From Prorocentrum cordatum (taxonomy: Eukaryota; Sar; Dinophyceae; Prorocentrales; Prorocentraceae): a DNA stretch of 64,000 bases. How positions within the stretch are numbered: position 1 is the stretch's first letter; every line of letters starts with the position of its first letter. Under the pieces are notes generated by a model. That model saw nothing but the letters and a program-made list of their open reading frames with translations. It was not told the origin of the DNA and searched no databases. The translations under genes and the position numbers were made by a program. The stretch covers positions 128,179-192,178 of the forward strand of contig CAUYUJ010020593.1 in assembly GCA_963575745.1 (NCBI GenBank). Reading direction: 5' to 3'. Positions 10,563 to 20,164 of the stretch are shown one piece after another.

Positions 10563-10613
10563 GCCCCGCCCTACGTGGCCCCAGAAGTGCATCGGCGAGA
10601 ACTCTACGGCAAG
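10563..10613 (+). CDS. Protein kinase exon: APE motif
   Basis: The frame reads APPYVAPEVHRRELYGK(E), the end of a kinase activation segment with the APE motif (Ala 10578, Pro 10581, Glu 10584) of subdomain VIII. An acceptor-like TTCTAAG ends at 10562. The 3' end falls in AAGGAG (10611-10616); the next exon at 16.7 kb begins in CAGGAG, so the AGGAG sequence is shared by both ends of the intron and the exact junction is ambiguous by a few bases. Joined, the two exons read YGKESDFWSVGVILYE, the expected order for an intact kinase. The exon is only about 17 codons and was recognised by motif and by its fit to its neighbours. Confidence 0.7.
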
Positions 10614-10616
10614 GAG

Positions 10617-11690
10617 CGCGTGCGGGTGGACGCACGCCATGTCTTCGCAGTCTGTGTCAGCATCGTCTCTTCAACTTGCCCCGCCCCCCCCCAAGATTGC
10701 GCTCACGGGCTAGATGTGTATCATATGACGGAAGGGCGCTCAAGTCAGGCCCATTTTGGGTTCAGGAGGCTTATTTGTCCATGCTGCTTCTCGGGTATAG
10801 GTCGCGTGGCCTATTCGTGGCCGAGTCTCGCCGTAGCCAGCAACGCTCCTTCGTTCTTGATTCAATCTTCCTTCTGGCCGCACGATGAGTGTATGTTGTG
10901 GGGCCTCTTGTGCGTCGGTGCCAGCGCAGAGCCAGACTCACAGGCCAGCCTGCGTCGGTCACGAGACGATTCGGCCGCCCTCAGCAAAACCCCGCCACCG
11001 TGCCAAGACAGCAACACAACAGGAAGGAGGAACGAATGTCACCCGTTGCGGTTAACCGCCCTGTCCAGCTTTCCTTGTCCGCAGCCTCGTTTTGCCCCCC
11101 TCATTTCGTTCCTCCCCATCCCGCCCATCCTCTTTATTTCGCTGCCGCAGCTCAGGAAACCGCATACTTCAATTGTTTGTACATCGAGTCGTAAGGAGAA
11201 TAACGGCCTCGTGTTATGCCTTGCCTAAGACTAGAGCCTCTGCGCCGAATCTTGACATGGGTGATTCCAGCAACATGCCATGTGAAGTCAGCGGCTCGTA
11301 CACGTAATTCGTAATTGTCGTCGTCGTCTTTGTAGGCGAAATGTCGTTCCCCATCCTTCAGATGAAAGACAAGCACCACCACTACCACCAGGGGTGCCAC
11401 CGCCTCCGAGGATGTCCACGATGCCCCCCCCAGCTGGAGATCGGGAATGTCTCGAGCGGAGAGGGGGGACCACACCACCAGGATGACCCTCACCTCATGG
11501 CTCCTCGCGCTGGTGGTGGTGGTGCCGCTCCTCCTTGTTCCTCCCACGCTGGTGGTCGCCACAGCCCCCACTGTGCCTCGCCCTCGACGCCCCGAGGCCT
11601 CTGTTCTCCCGCCCCTCCTGGCTGCTCGCGCTGGTGTTGGTGGTGCCGCCTCGTTCCTACAGTGGGATCTTGGACGAAAAAATTAAAAAT
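10617..11690. other. Probable kinase intron; no other gene recognised
   Basis: Mixed sequence with C/T-rich patches (11080-11140) and a CTCGCGCTGGTGGTGGTGGTG motif repeated near 11500 and 11625. Open frames are short and without domains. Confidence 0.4.
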
Positions 11691-11932
11691 ACACCAAAAA
11701 TGTTCAAAAATAGTACAGTCGGGGCCCTGAAGAAGGAACCCTTTTCGTTGGGGAGGGGCTCCGCGTTCCTTAAGTGTTTCACAGCTTGCCTCAGGCTTTC
11801 CTTATGTTTTCGACCGGAAATCGAAGGTTAATTTATAGAAGAAAGGGGCCTCTTTCCTTATTTAGGGTTCCTTAGGTCAACGCCCCGACTGTAAAAAAAT
11901 AGTCCTCAGACTATTTTTGCTGTTCTTGAACA
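11690..11932. mobile_element. Small element with terminal inverted repeats (MITE-like)
   Basis: The left end has GTTCAAAAATAGTACAGTCG then GGGC (11702-11725); the right end has GCCCCGACTGT (11881-11891), then AAAAAAATAGT, and GTTCTTGAAC nearby. The inner ends are exact inverted complements (ACAGTCGGGGC / GCCCCGACTGT), and the flanking A-rich AAAAATAGT / ACTATTTTT parts also pair. About 240 bp, AT-richer than its surroundings, no open frame of note. It looks like a non-autonomous DNA element; target-site duplication was not resolved. Confidence 0.55.
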
Positions 11933-12424
11933 TGATCCTCCCCCCTCTTCTCCCTCTCGAGGGCGTCTTCGGAGCCTCCTGGGGCTCCCACCTGAGGACG
12001 ACCGGGCACCGCCCGATCTGGAGGCCCACCGCGTGTCTCGGCCGGCCGGTCTTGGGGCACTCCTGTTTCGCCGAGCCTCCCGCTGGAGCCAGCTCGGGGA
12101 CGCGTTAGGCGGGCTCTGAGGCAAGATGGGAGTCCACTTGCTGCAGGAGGACACGATACCGATGCTGCTGCTCGTCTTGGAGAGCCCTCGCCGCCACAAC
12201 CGGATTAGCCTCGAAGTTCGGGCCAGAGTGCACCCCTGGAAAGGCTCGGAGAGTAGCGGTATCGGTATTTGTTTCCTCACATCTGTACGTTGTGTTCTTT
12301 GCACGCCCCGCGCGCAGGAACACAACACCCTTCTCTTTTCCCATTCATCATCTTCACCACCAGCATCACCATCAGCATTATCACATGTTCAGCATCATCA
12401 TCACCACTCCCACGCTCACGCCAT
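11933..12424. other. No gene recognised; CAT-rich tract near 12350
   Basis: GC-rich unique sequence, then CATCATC/CACCA repeats at about 12345-12405. Nothing codes convincingly. Confidence 0.35.
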
Positions 12425-13045
12425 TCTCCTCCTCCTCCTCCTCGCCCCTCCTCCCCATCCTCCCATCCTTGCCTCTGCCCCCCGCACCCAATACAGCGCG
12501 TCGTTGCCCCGTAGGGAGCTCCACCGAAGAACCCACTGGCTGTGACCACATTCGTCCCTCGCCACCCAGTGCGGCGCTTCGAGGCCCCATAGGGAGCTCG
12601 GGAGCTCCACCGAAGGCCTCAGTAGCTGCGACCACATGTTTCTTCCCCCGTCAATTTCGGCACATTCTTCTTTCGTTTCGTGGCACCATAGGGAGCTCCA
12701 CTGAAGGCCCCAGAAGCGACGTTCGCATGCGTTCCTCCCGCCCATCTCGGCATACCTCTCACGCGTTTCGTGGCACCAGAGGGAGCTCCACCGATGGCCC
12801 CAGTGGCGACGTTCGCATGGCGGTCTCGCTCCATTTCGTCACACCCCGCACGCGTTTCGCCGAATCCTATGGAGCGCCACGGAAGGCCCCAATGGCTGCG
12901 CCCGCATGCATGTCCACCCCATTTCAGCACACTCTTTGCTCTCTTCGTGGCCCCATAAGGAGATCCCCCGGCGATACCCACAACGGCGATATTTACAATT
13001 GCATTTGGTTTTGCCTTTCGCCAGAATAATTTTCGCGATGCCGAC
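12425..13045 (+). repeat. Dispersed minisatellite element, locus 3
   Basis: C/T-rich stretch (12425-12480), then about six units with the shared core (TTTCGTGGCACCATAGGGAG, CTCCACYGAAGGCCCCAG), then a right edge matching locus 1: TTTACAATTGCATTTGGTTT, GCCTTTCGCCAG (12989-13024). Units are 80-90 bp and more diverged than at loci 1 and 2. The left edge is absent or unrecognisable. Confidence 0.8.
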
Positions 13046-13329
13046 CGTCACTGGCCCTGGCCGCCCCCCTCCCCACCCCAGGTTACGTCACGATCCTTGT
13101 TGACCTCCGAGTTGGTTATTGGCTATTCCTAGACACTCCCAGACGGCGCCAGCACGCAACGTGACGTTCCCGGGCCCGCCCCCCCTGTCCCTCCCCCCTG
13201 TAAGACGGGGTACCGCCCCGGAATTAAACAAACATTCCTCCAGGTTGGTCAGTTTGGGCATCGTTCAGACGTGTGAAGGGTTTATTTTATTCGTGAATTG
13301 GAACTCTTCATCGTGAAAAGAGCGAATTG
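13046..13329. other. No gene seen
   Basis: Unique sequence between minisatellite locus 3 and the inverted-motif block. Confidence 0.3.
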
Positions 13330-13392
13330 AGTGTGGTGTCATAGTGTAGTGTTGAGACCCTTGCTTGCAACACTACAGTATGACACTACACT
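13330..13392. repeat. Hairpin, 25-bp arms
   Basis: Arms 13330-13354 and 13368-13392 (AGTGTGGTGTCATAGTGTAG... against ...CTATGACAC-type complement, two mismatches) with a 13-base loop. It opens the inverted-motif block and shows the motif, GTGTCATAGTGTAGTGT, in its cleanest form. Confidence 0.85.
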
Positions 13393-14330
13393 AAGGTTAC
13401 TGCGGGGCCATAGAATAGTGTTGGGGACACCGGGGTGCGACACTACACTATGACACTACACTACGGCCAAGGAGGGGGGCTGAGTTTGTTCTGTCTGCTA
13501 CTCCGTCGGGTGTTTGACTGGCTCCGCTCCGCGAGAGATGACTCAACGCTACGTTTACTGTGCTGTCATAGTATAGTGTTGGGCGCACCAGGGTGCGACA
13601 CTACACTATGACATTACACTACGGCTGAGGAGAGGGGCTGAGTTTCTTTTGTCTGCTGTTCCGTCGGGTTTTTGATTGGCTCCGCTTCGCGGTAGAGGAC
13701 TCTACGCTACTGGTGCTGTGGTGTCACAGTATAGTGTTGGGGACACCGGGGTGCGACACTACAATATGACACTACACTACTGCTGAGGAGAGGGGCTGAG
13801 TTTTTTTTGTCTGCTGTTCCGTAGGGTTTGTGAATGGCTCCGCTTCGCGAGACGCGAGAGAGGACTCTACGCTACGGTTACTGTGGTGTCATAGTATAGT
13901 TTTGGGGACACCGGGGTGCGACACTACAATATGACACTACACTACTGCTGAGGAGAGGGGCTGAGTTTTTTTTGTCTGCTGTTCCGTAGGGTTTGTGAAT
14001 GGCTCCGCTTCGCGAGACGCGAGAGAGGACTCTACGCTACGGTTACTGTGGTGTCATAGTATAGTGTTGGGGACACCGGGGTGCGACACTACACTGTGAC
14101 CGTTCACTACGGCCCAGGAGGGGGGCTGAGTTTTGTCTGTCTGCTGTTCCGTACCGCTTTTTTGATTGGCTCCGCTCCGCGAGAGAGGACTCTACGCAAC
14201 AGTTAAATACTGTTGTGTCATAGTGTAGTGTTGGGGGCACCTGGGTGCGACACTACACTATGACACTACACTACTGCTGAGGAGGGGGAGACGGCCGAGT
14301 TTTTTCTGTCTGCAGTTCCGTAGGGTTTTG

Positions 14331-14374
<44 letters not shown>

Positions 14375-15056
14375 CGGCCGTCGTCGTCGCCGCCGCCGTC
14401 GCCCCGTCCCCGCCCCCGCGTTTGGCGCGGGAGACCGTGGAGGAGGCACGGCGCCCGCCCCCCGCGGCCGCCCTCCCGCGGCGGAGGGGAGGAGGTTGCC
14501 TCCCTCCTCTCTCCTCCCCCCCTCCTTTCTCCTCGCGCCTCCTCCTCTCTGCTCGCGCCTCCTCCATCCTCCATCTCATCCTGTTTCCTATCTCCTCTCT
14601 CCTCTCTCCTCCATCTCTCCTGTCTTCGCTTCTTGCGGCTGCCTCGCTGCACTCTCGCCACGCCCTCCCGAGTCAGTCCTCCCACCTCCCAGGTCCTCCC
14701 GCCTCCTCCCACCCCCACCGTAGCGAACCGAGAAGAAAGCTTCCGTCTCCCCCTCTCCTCAGCCGTAATGTAGTGACATAGTGTAGTGTCGCACCCCGGC
14801 GCCTCCAACATTACATTATGACACCACGCTAACCGCAGCGGAGAGACCTCTCTCGCGGAGCCGAGGTCAGCGACACCTAAGGAAACTTAATCAGAAAAAC
14901 AACGTCGTCCGTCTCTCCCTCCTCAGCCGTACTGTAGTGTCAGTGTGTAGTGTCGCACCTGGTATCCGCTGACGCGACACTACGACACCATACTAAACCT
15001 TAGTGTAGTGTCATAGTGTAGTGTCACCGCCGCGTAGACATGACACCACACTAGTG
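13393..15056. repeat. Tandem block of inverted motifs with a flipped copy at its end
   Basis: About six direct units of 150-175 bp (13400-14330). Each has GTGTCATAGTATAGTGTTGG, a GGACACCGGGGTGCGACACT segment, ACACTATGACACTACACTAC, GGCTGAGGAGAGGGGCTGAG, a T-run with TGTCTGCTGTTCCG, and GGCTCCGCTTCGCGAGAGAG. At 14755-14870 the same unit appears reversed (CTCCTCAGCCGTAATGTAGT, GTCGCACCCCGGCGCC, then CTCTCTCGCGGAGCC), and a second shorter reversed piece follows to about 15056. The reversed copies and the direct array flank a GAC/CCTCC-rich core (14330-14750). The whole could fold as a large stem-loop. Confidence 0.85.
14330..14750. repeat. (GAC)n then CCTCCTC-rich low-complexity core
   Basis: A GACGACGAC run (14333-14375), CGTCGTCGCCGCC (about 14380-14405), then pyrimidine-rich TCCTCTCTCCTC sequence. 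It lies inside the inverted block above. Confidence 0.85.
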
Positions 15057-15304
15057 TCGAGCTTCACGGTTAAGATCTACTCTCGGACGTGTGCATTTGT
15101 TTGGCGAGACCAGCGCAAGAACATCTGGACAGTTAGGAACATGTTGGACCACCTGGGGGAAAAGGCACGCACGATGTCTAGAAATGCACGGGCAATGGAC
15201 GTCCGATCGTTGGCAAACAGCCCCAACCCGCGTGCCTGATCCCACCTGCAGGCCCACGTGATGGCCCGAAAACCATTGGCGCAACGTCAATGGAGGATAA
15301 GGTC
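15057..15304. other. No gene seen; carries a dispersed repeat at 15155-15235
   Basis: Contains the second copy of the AATGGACGTCCGA repeat found at 7.5 kb; otherwise unique. Confidence 0.35.
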
Positions 15305-15415
15305 AGTGGAGATGCATCGACACCCAATCGCCCTTTCATCACCGATAGAGGCCTGATATCCCACCCCGAGGGCCTATTGCCGATCTATCTGCGAGATCTC
15401 GCCGATTGTAGGTCG
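15305..15415 (+). repeat. GCATCGACNCCCAATCGC family, copy 1
   Basis: GATGCATCGACACCCAATCG then CCCTTTCATCACCGATAGAG and GGCCTATTGCCGATCTATC. Matching copies lie at 17222-17415 and 61740-61880, in the same orientation. Confidence 0.6.
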
Positions 15416-16716
15416 ACGTTTCCCTCCTGAGCCAGTCCCCCATTTTTGTTCCTCCTCTTCCTCCTCCCCGAGGGAAGGCGTCCTACCCTTGTTCTGCCCC
15501 GAGATGCCGCGAGCCAATATCCGCACGAAACCGAACACTTGCTCACAGTTGGCAGAGTTTATTTCTCCCCCTTCTCCTCCTCCTGGATTACCGCCTGAGG
15601 CAGACAGATGAGCTCGCGGTTTGTGCCAAGGTTCGATACATGCTTGAATCTGATATGCCGTGTGACTGATCCCATGCGCAAGCACGCAAGAGCCCCTCCA
15701 CCCCCACCCCCCCCCCGACCGTGACAGGAGCAAATCGAAACATTAGGCGAGCACACTGCGGCGGGCAGCAACAACGATGCCTTACGGGGCACGCACATCT
15801 GAGAACACCCAAGAGGAATGCCTTACGGGGCACGCGCATCACCGACAGCAGATAGTTCCGCACGACCGAGATGCCCTGCGGGACATTCGAATCACGCGCA
15901 GGTAGCCGCAAGGGAATCCCACCTCATCAAGACGCCTTGAGTGGCACGCGCATCACACGCACACATTGCCGCAACGCAATCCCACCGAGAAAACCAAAGC
16001 GTCGACGCGCCGCCCATCGCACGTCTTTCGGCCTCTACATCGGGCAACATGACTGGGCCGAACACGCGCAGCGCGTTTCATGATCCATGGGTGAAGAGCA
16101 GACGCGATCGGGTGCCGCAAGGCCTCTCTATGTTTCTGGTGCCTATCCCTACGTCAGAGATCTCGAGCTCGGATAACACGTTCAGGCAGAAGTATGTTAC
16201 TTCGGCTAACGTCTTATACGGCATCAGCGAGCGACGAGCGCACACACCCAACCATGTTTGTTGCGCAGGATTCAGCATGTTCTTGCGGCTTGCAAGCGGG
16301 TGCAGCGCGATGGGGGGCGACCTACGAAGAAGGCGGGGGGGCTATAAGAAGGCATGTTGTTTCTTAGACGCCTTCCCATCTTCTAAGATGACTTCTGAGA
16401 AACACCTGGGCGTTTTTTTTTCGAAGTGTCCAGATCCCAGGGGTGGTCTAGCGCCGACCCAAGAGATCCGCGCGGGCTTTTGAAGGTTTATCTTGATCTT
16501 GCTTTTCCACGAAAGGCACCGGCCCAGGTTTTTTTTGTGGGTGAACCTGTCCCCGGTGCCATGCTTAAATTGTGCCGACGGATCTCCGTTTGATAAGATT
16601 TGGAGTAGGGTCCCATTTCCAGTTCGACAAGTGCGTTTCATTCGTGCCCGCTCGACGAGAACACACACATACACCATGTCGGATGCTTCCTCCATCAGCG
16701 CCAGCGGCTCCATCAG
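15416..16716. other. Probable kinase intron; minor tandem repeats, no gene
   Basis: C/T-rich at 15420-15480, a G/C-rich CCCACCCCCACCCC tract at 15698, and four imperfect copies of ATGCCTTACGGGGCACGCGC at about 15778, 15820, 15870 and 15928. The stretch 16440-16485 is a one-arm relative of the 18.1-kb foldback. It ends in an acceptor-like CATCAG at 16716. A 66-codon minus-strand frame (16078-16278) has a fairly natural composition, but I do not recognise it. Confidence 0.4.
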
Positions 16717-16785
16717 GAGTCGGACTTTTGGTCCGTCGGCGTGATTCTCTACGAGATGATCTTCGGCGGCCCTCCCTTCGTGGAC
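16717..16785 (+). CDS. Protein kinase exon: subdomain IX
   Basis: The frame reads ESDFWSVGVILYEMIFGGPP then FVD. This is subdomain IX: the invariant Asp (16723-16725) followed by WSVGVILYEM and the GxPPF motif, as in many Ser/Thr kinases of the AGC and CAMK type. Acceptor CAG|GAG at 16716/16717; a GT donor is possible at 16780 (TTC|GTGGAC). It continues the APE exon 6.1 kb upstream in register (YGK-ESDFW). Later subdomains (X-XI) were not found downstream. A match of this length is hard to explain by chance, but a pseudogene cannot be excluded. Confidence 0.8.
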
Positions 16786-16904
16786 CCGCAGCCCCTGCCA
16801 CTGGGGCGGGACGCTCGTGCAGCAGCGTGGGAGGGCAGATCTCAGGGGCAACCTCAGGGGGGGATCGGCTCGTGGGGGGGGGGGCGGGGATGCCCCGGAG
16901 ACCT

Positions 16905-17070
16905 CGGCGTCACAACTTTTCCCACACCGGGCGATCTCGCCCAGCTTCGGGTCCTGGGGCCATCTCGGGTCCATCTGGTTCGAAAAGTCACGCAGGAGGA
17001 TGGGGTCCAGGGCTCTGGTCGGGATCTATTGCGAGGTTGCATTTGTTTCGGCCTGAGTGTTTTTTGATAG
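16905..17070 (+). repeat. Dispersed repeat, copy 2 of the 7.6-kb family
   Basis: TTCCCACACCGGGCGATCTC, CAGCTTCGGGTCCTGGGGCC, then ATCTGGTTCGAAAAGTCACG and AGGATGGGGTCCAGGGCTCT align with 32120-32250 (CGCACCGCGCGTTATC, GGTTCGTTTCGGGGCCCAGG, ATTTGGTTCAGGAGACGCAG, ACAATGGGGTTTGGGGC). Confidence 0.5.
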
Positions 17071-17221
17071 CGTTTCGATACCTGGCGGGTTCCCACCAGC
17101 AGCGCCTCGTCGAGAAGTTTTCCTGGGGTGTCCGGACCGTCCCAGACGGCCGCCAGAGGCCCGATCTCTGGCCCGAACGAACACCAGGGGCAGCGGCAGG
17201 GGGGAAAAGGGCACACGGGAG

Positions 17222-17415
17222 GAACGCATCGACGCCCAATCGCTCCCTTCATCGACGACAGCCCAATCGCTCCATTCATCGACGATAGGGCCCCAATCGC
17301 TCCATTCATCGACGATGGGGCCCCAATCGCTCCATTCATCGACGATGGGGGCGCTTCGGAGCGGGCGGTTTCGCTCTCGGGTGCCGAGTGGTCGACCTAT
17401 CGGCGATGTTTCGCC
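17222..17415 (+). repeat. GCATCGAC family, copy 2, with internal 31-bp tandem repeats
   Basis: After GAACGCATCGACGCCCAATC come four copies of CCAATCGCTCCATTCATCGA CGATGGGGCC spaced 31 bp apart (17262-17350), then GACCTATCGGCGATGTTTCG. The family end GGCCTATCGCCGATCNATCG is conserved at 61.8 kb. Confidence 0.75.
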
Positions 17416-18119
17416 GGCTCCGGCCGGAGATGCCCCCCCGTGGAACGGCTCGTGGGCGAGGCCCCGCGGCCCCGCGGGCCCCGCGCACCCGTACCCGCGG
17501 CCCCGCGGGCCGGGGCCCCTGGGCCCCTGGGCCGCGGCCCTGCTGGTACGGGGGCGTTTGTTCGCGGAGGTTCCGCGCAGAACGTGTTCGTGCGACCGCG
17601 CGTCCGTGGGAACGCGCCTTGGAATCCAGGCAGCGAGGGCGCGGATGCGGATACGTTCGCCGCTCGTGGCCAGTCCACCCCTGTCGCTCCCTCTCATGGT
17701 TGGTCCCCGGCAGCGGGGATAGCTCGAGGTTGAACGGTCCGCGCGATGGCAGAAGTTGAGGCCCACGTTGTTCGTGGCAGGAGCCCGCCTTGCTGCGTCT
17801 CGCCGCAGCTCGGAGCTCGGCGGATGTAAACAGTAGATTGCTCGAGGCAAAATCGCAATGTAGCACCCCGCAGTTGCGGATAAGAGTGAGGGGGCGGGCG
17901 CGGGGTGGGTCGCAGGCGGCTGGCGGGTGGCTGGCGGCGCGGGTCGCGCGTGGGTCGTTGATGGATCGCGGGGGTGGGTCGCAGGAGGGTGGCGGGCGAG
18001 GACGACGACGACAACAAACAACAAACAACAAGAATCCACGCCACGGAATCCCATTTCAGCCACACCCAGGGACAATGAATGACCGTTCGCCCCCCTCCGT
18101 CCGATCTGCATCAACATGC
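17416..18119. other. No gene recognised; very GC-rich
   Basis: Runs of CCGCGGCCCCGCGGGCC (17460-17545) and GGGTGGCTGGCGGGTGGCTG (17905-18000). Overlapping frames on both strands are GC artefacts. Confidence 0.4.
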
Positions 18120-18253
18120 ATGTTCGGAGGTCCGCGCGGATTTCTTGGACCGGCGCTGAACAACCTTGGCGGCGCTTCCGGCGCAGCTCTTCCGCGCGGT
18201 TACGACGGAATTTCAGCGCCGTTTCAAGAGATCCGCGCGGACCTCCGAAAGTT
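18120..18253. mobile_element. Foldback (MITE-like) element, about 130 bp
   Basis: Left arm 18122-18163 (TTCGGAGGTCCGCGCGGATT then TCTTGGACCGGCGCTGAA) and right arm about 18213-18253 (TTTCAGCGCCGTTTCAAGAG then ATCCGCGCGGACCTCCGAAA) are near-perfect inverted complements around a 50-bp middle. The palindrome TCCGCGCGGA occurs in both arms. Relatives: 10376-10490, and single arms near 2340 and 16460. Confidence 0.75.
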
Positions 18254-18935
18254 CTGTTTGTCTTGCTTGTTCTTCTTATTTGGCAGGGGCGACGTACAGA
18301 ACCACGAGTGTGGCACGAAGTCTCTCAGTCGACCTTGGGTCTGTCCGACGACGAATTTATAGCCTCAGTCATTTCTCGCCCATGTTGCCGTTCAGCTTGA
18401 TCTGTCTTGTCGCTCGCCCACCATCTTGCTGACACGAGCATTGAAGTCGGCCCCACGTCCCCGGACCAACCGCCGGACAACCCGGTTCACCCCCCCGACC
18501 AACCAGACCCCCCGGTCCAACCGCCGGACCATTTTGCCCATTCCTAGCTGGAGCAGCCGGACCACCCCGATTTTTCCCAGCCGGACCACCAGGGTTTACG
18601 ACGGGCGACGCAACGAAATTTTCGAACAGGCGAAAAACAATGGTTGCGATAGCGAGCCTTAATTTCATGGAAGTTGGTTCTACCGTTTTTCCCACGCGTT
18701 GATTTGAAAGACATTTGGCCTGAGCCGTTCGACTGAAAGATGTAGTGGGTGGCTGGCTTCGCCTATTTTGGAAATTGTTGCACATGCTTGTTACTGGGCC
18801 TCACCTGGCACGTTGCCCTCTAATGCTGCATGGGCAGATTACACATATAACGGCGCACCGGGTCCGGGGGCCCGGGGCCGGGACCTCGACCACAAATGTG
18901 CGCCCCGGGGGGCCCGGAGGCTCGTCGGGGCTTGC
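18254..18935. other. CCGGACCAACC minisatellite and unique flanks
   Basis: At 18455-18600 an irregular repeat of CCGGACCAACCGCCGGACAA / GACCACC units. A similar GGACCAACCGGACCAATTGG run occurs at 23772. No gene recognised on either side. Confidence 0.5.
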
Positions 18936-20110
18936 CGGAGGCCTCCCCAGTCAGACAAGACGGCCCAAGAAGCGCCCAAGACGGCCCAAGAAACTTCCAA
19001 GAGGCCTCCAAGAGGGCTCCGAGATGCTGAAGATGGCCTCCAGACGTCCAAGGACGCCCCCAAGAGGCCCCAAGAAGCCTCCAACATGCGTCCCAAGAGG
19101 GCCCCTAGACGCAAAAATTGGCCCATTCCCTTCGTAAAACGTACATGTTCAACAAAGTTGTCTTTTGGGCTTTCCGACGTTACAGGACGGCCCAAGAGGC
19201 GCCCAAGACCGCCCCAAGACGGCCCAAGAAGCTTCCAAGAGGGCCCCAGGACAGCCCAAGAGGGCCCCAAGACGGCCCAAGAGGCGCCCAAGATGGCCCA
19301 AGAGGGCCCCAAGACGGGCCCAAGAGGGGGCCCAGAGGGGGACCACGAACCGCAAGCTCGAGCCTTCCGCCCCAAGAGGCCGCCAGGAGGCCCCCAGGAG
19401 GCCCCTCAAGAGGCCCCAGGAGACCCCAGACGTCCAAGGACGCCCCCAAGAGGCCCCAAGAAGCCTCCAACATGCGTCCCAAGAGGGCCCCTAGACGCAA
19501 AATTGGCCCATTCCCTTCGTAAAACGTACATTTTTAACAAAGTTGTCTTTTGGGCTTTCCGACGTTACAGGACGGCCCAAGAGGCGCCCAAGACCGCCCC
19601 AAGACGGCCCAAGAAGTTTCCCAGAGGGCCCCAGGACAGCCCAAGAGGGCCCCAAGACGGCCCAAGAGGCGCCCAAGATGGCCCAAGAGGGCCCCAAGAC
19701 GGGCCCAAGAGGGGGCCCAGAGGGGGACCACGAACCGCAAGCTCGAGCCTTCCGCCCCAAGAGGCCGCCAGGAGGCCCCCAGGAGGCCCCTCAAGAGGCC
19801 CCAGGAGACCCCAGACGTCCAAGGACGCCCCCAAGAGGCCCCAAGAAGCCTCCAACATGCGTCCCAAGAGGGCCCCTAGACGCAAAAATTGGCCCATTCC
19901 CTTCGTAAAACGTACATTTTCAACAAAGTTGTCTTTTGGGCTTTCCGACGTTACAGGACGGCCCAAGAGGCGCCCAAGACCGCCCCAAGACGGCCCAAGA
20001 AGCTTCCAAGAGGGCCCCAGGACAGCCCAAGAGGGCCCCAAGACGGCCCAAGAGGCGCCCAAGATGGCCCAAGAGGGCCCCAAGACGGGCCCAAGAGGGG
20101 GCCCGAGGGA
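18936..20110 (+). repeat. 385-bp tandem repeat in a GGCCCAAGAGG-rich tract
   Basis: Two full units and parts of a third start with CCAACATGCGTCCCAAGAGG at 19081, 19467 and 19852 (spacing 386 and 385 bp). Each unit has a non-repetitive island (TTCGTAAAACGTACATTTTC, AACAAAGTTGTCTTTTGGGC, TTTCCGACGTTACAG) followed by about 250 bp of GGCCCAAGAGG-like motifs. Units are almost identical, so amplification is recent. A 529-codon plus-strand frame (Pro/Arg/Lys-rich) spans it and is not credible as a protein gene. Confidence 0.9.
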
Positions 20111-20164
20111 ACCCCACGTGGGCCCAAGGAGGCCCAAGAGGGACCCAAGAGAGCCCCAAGAGAG

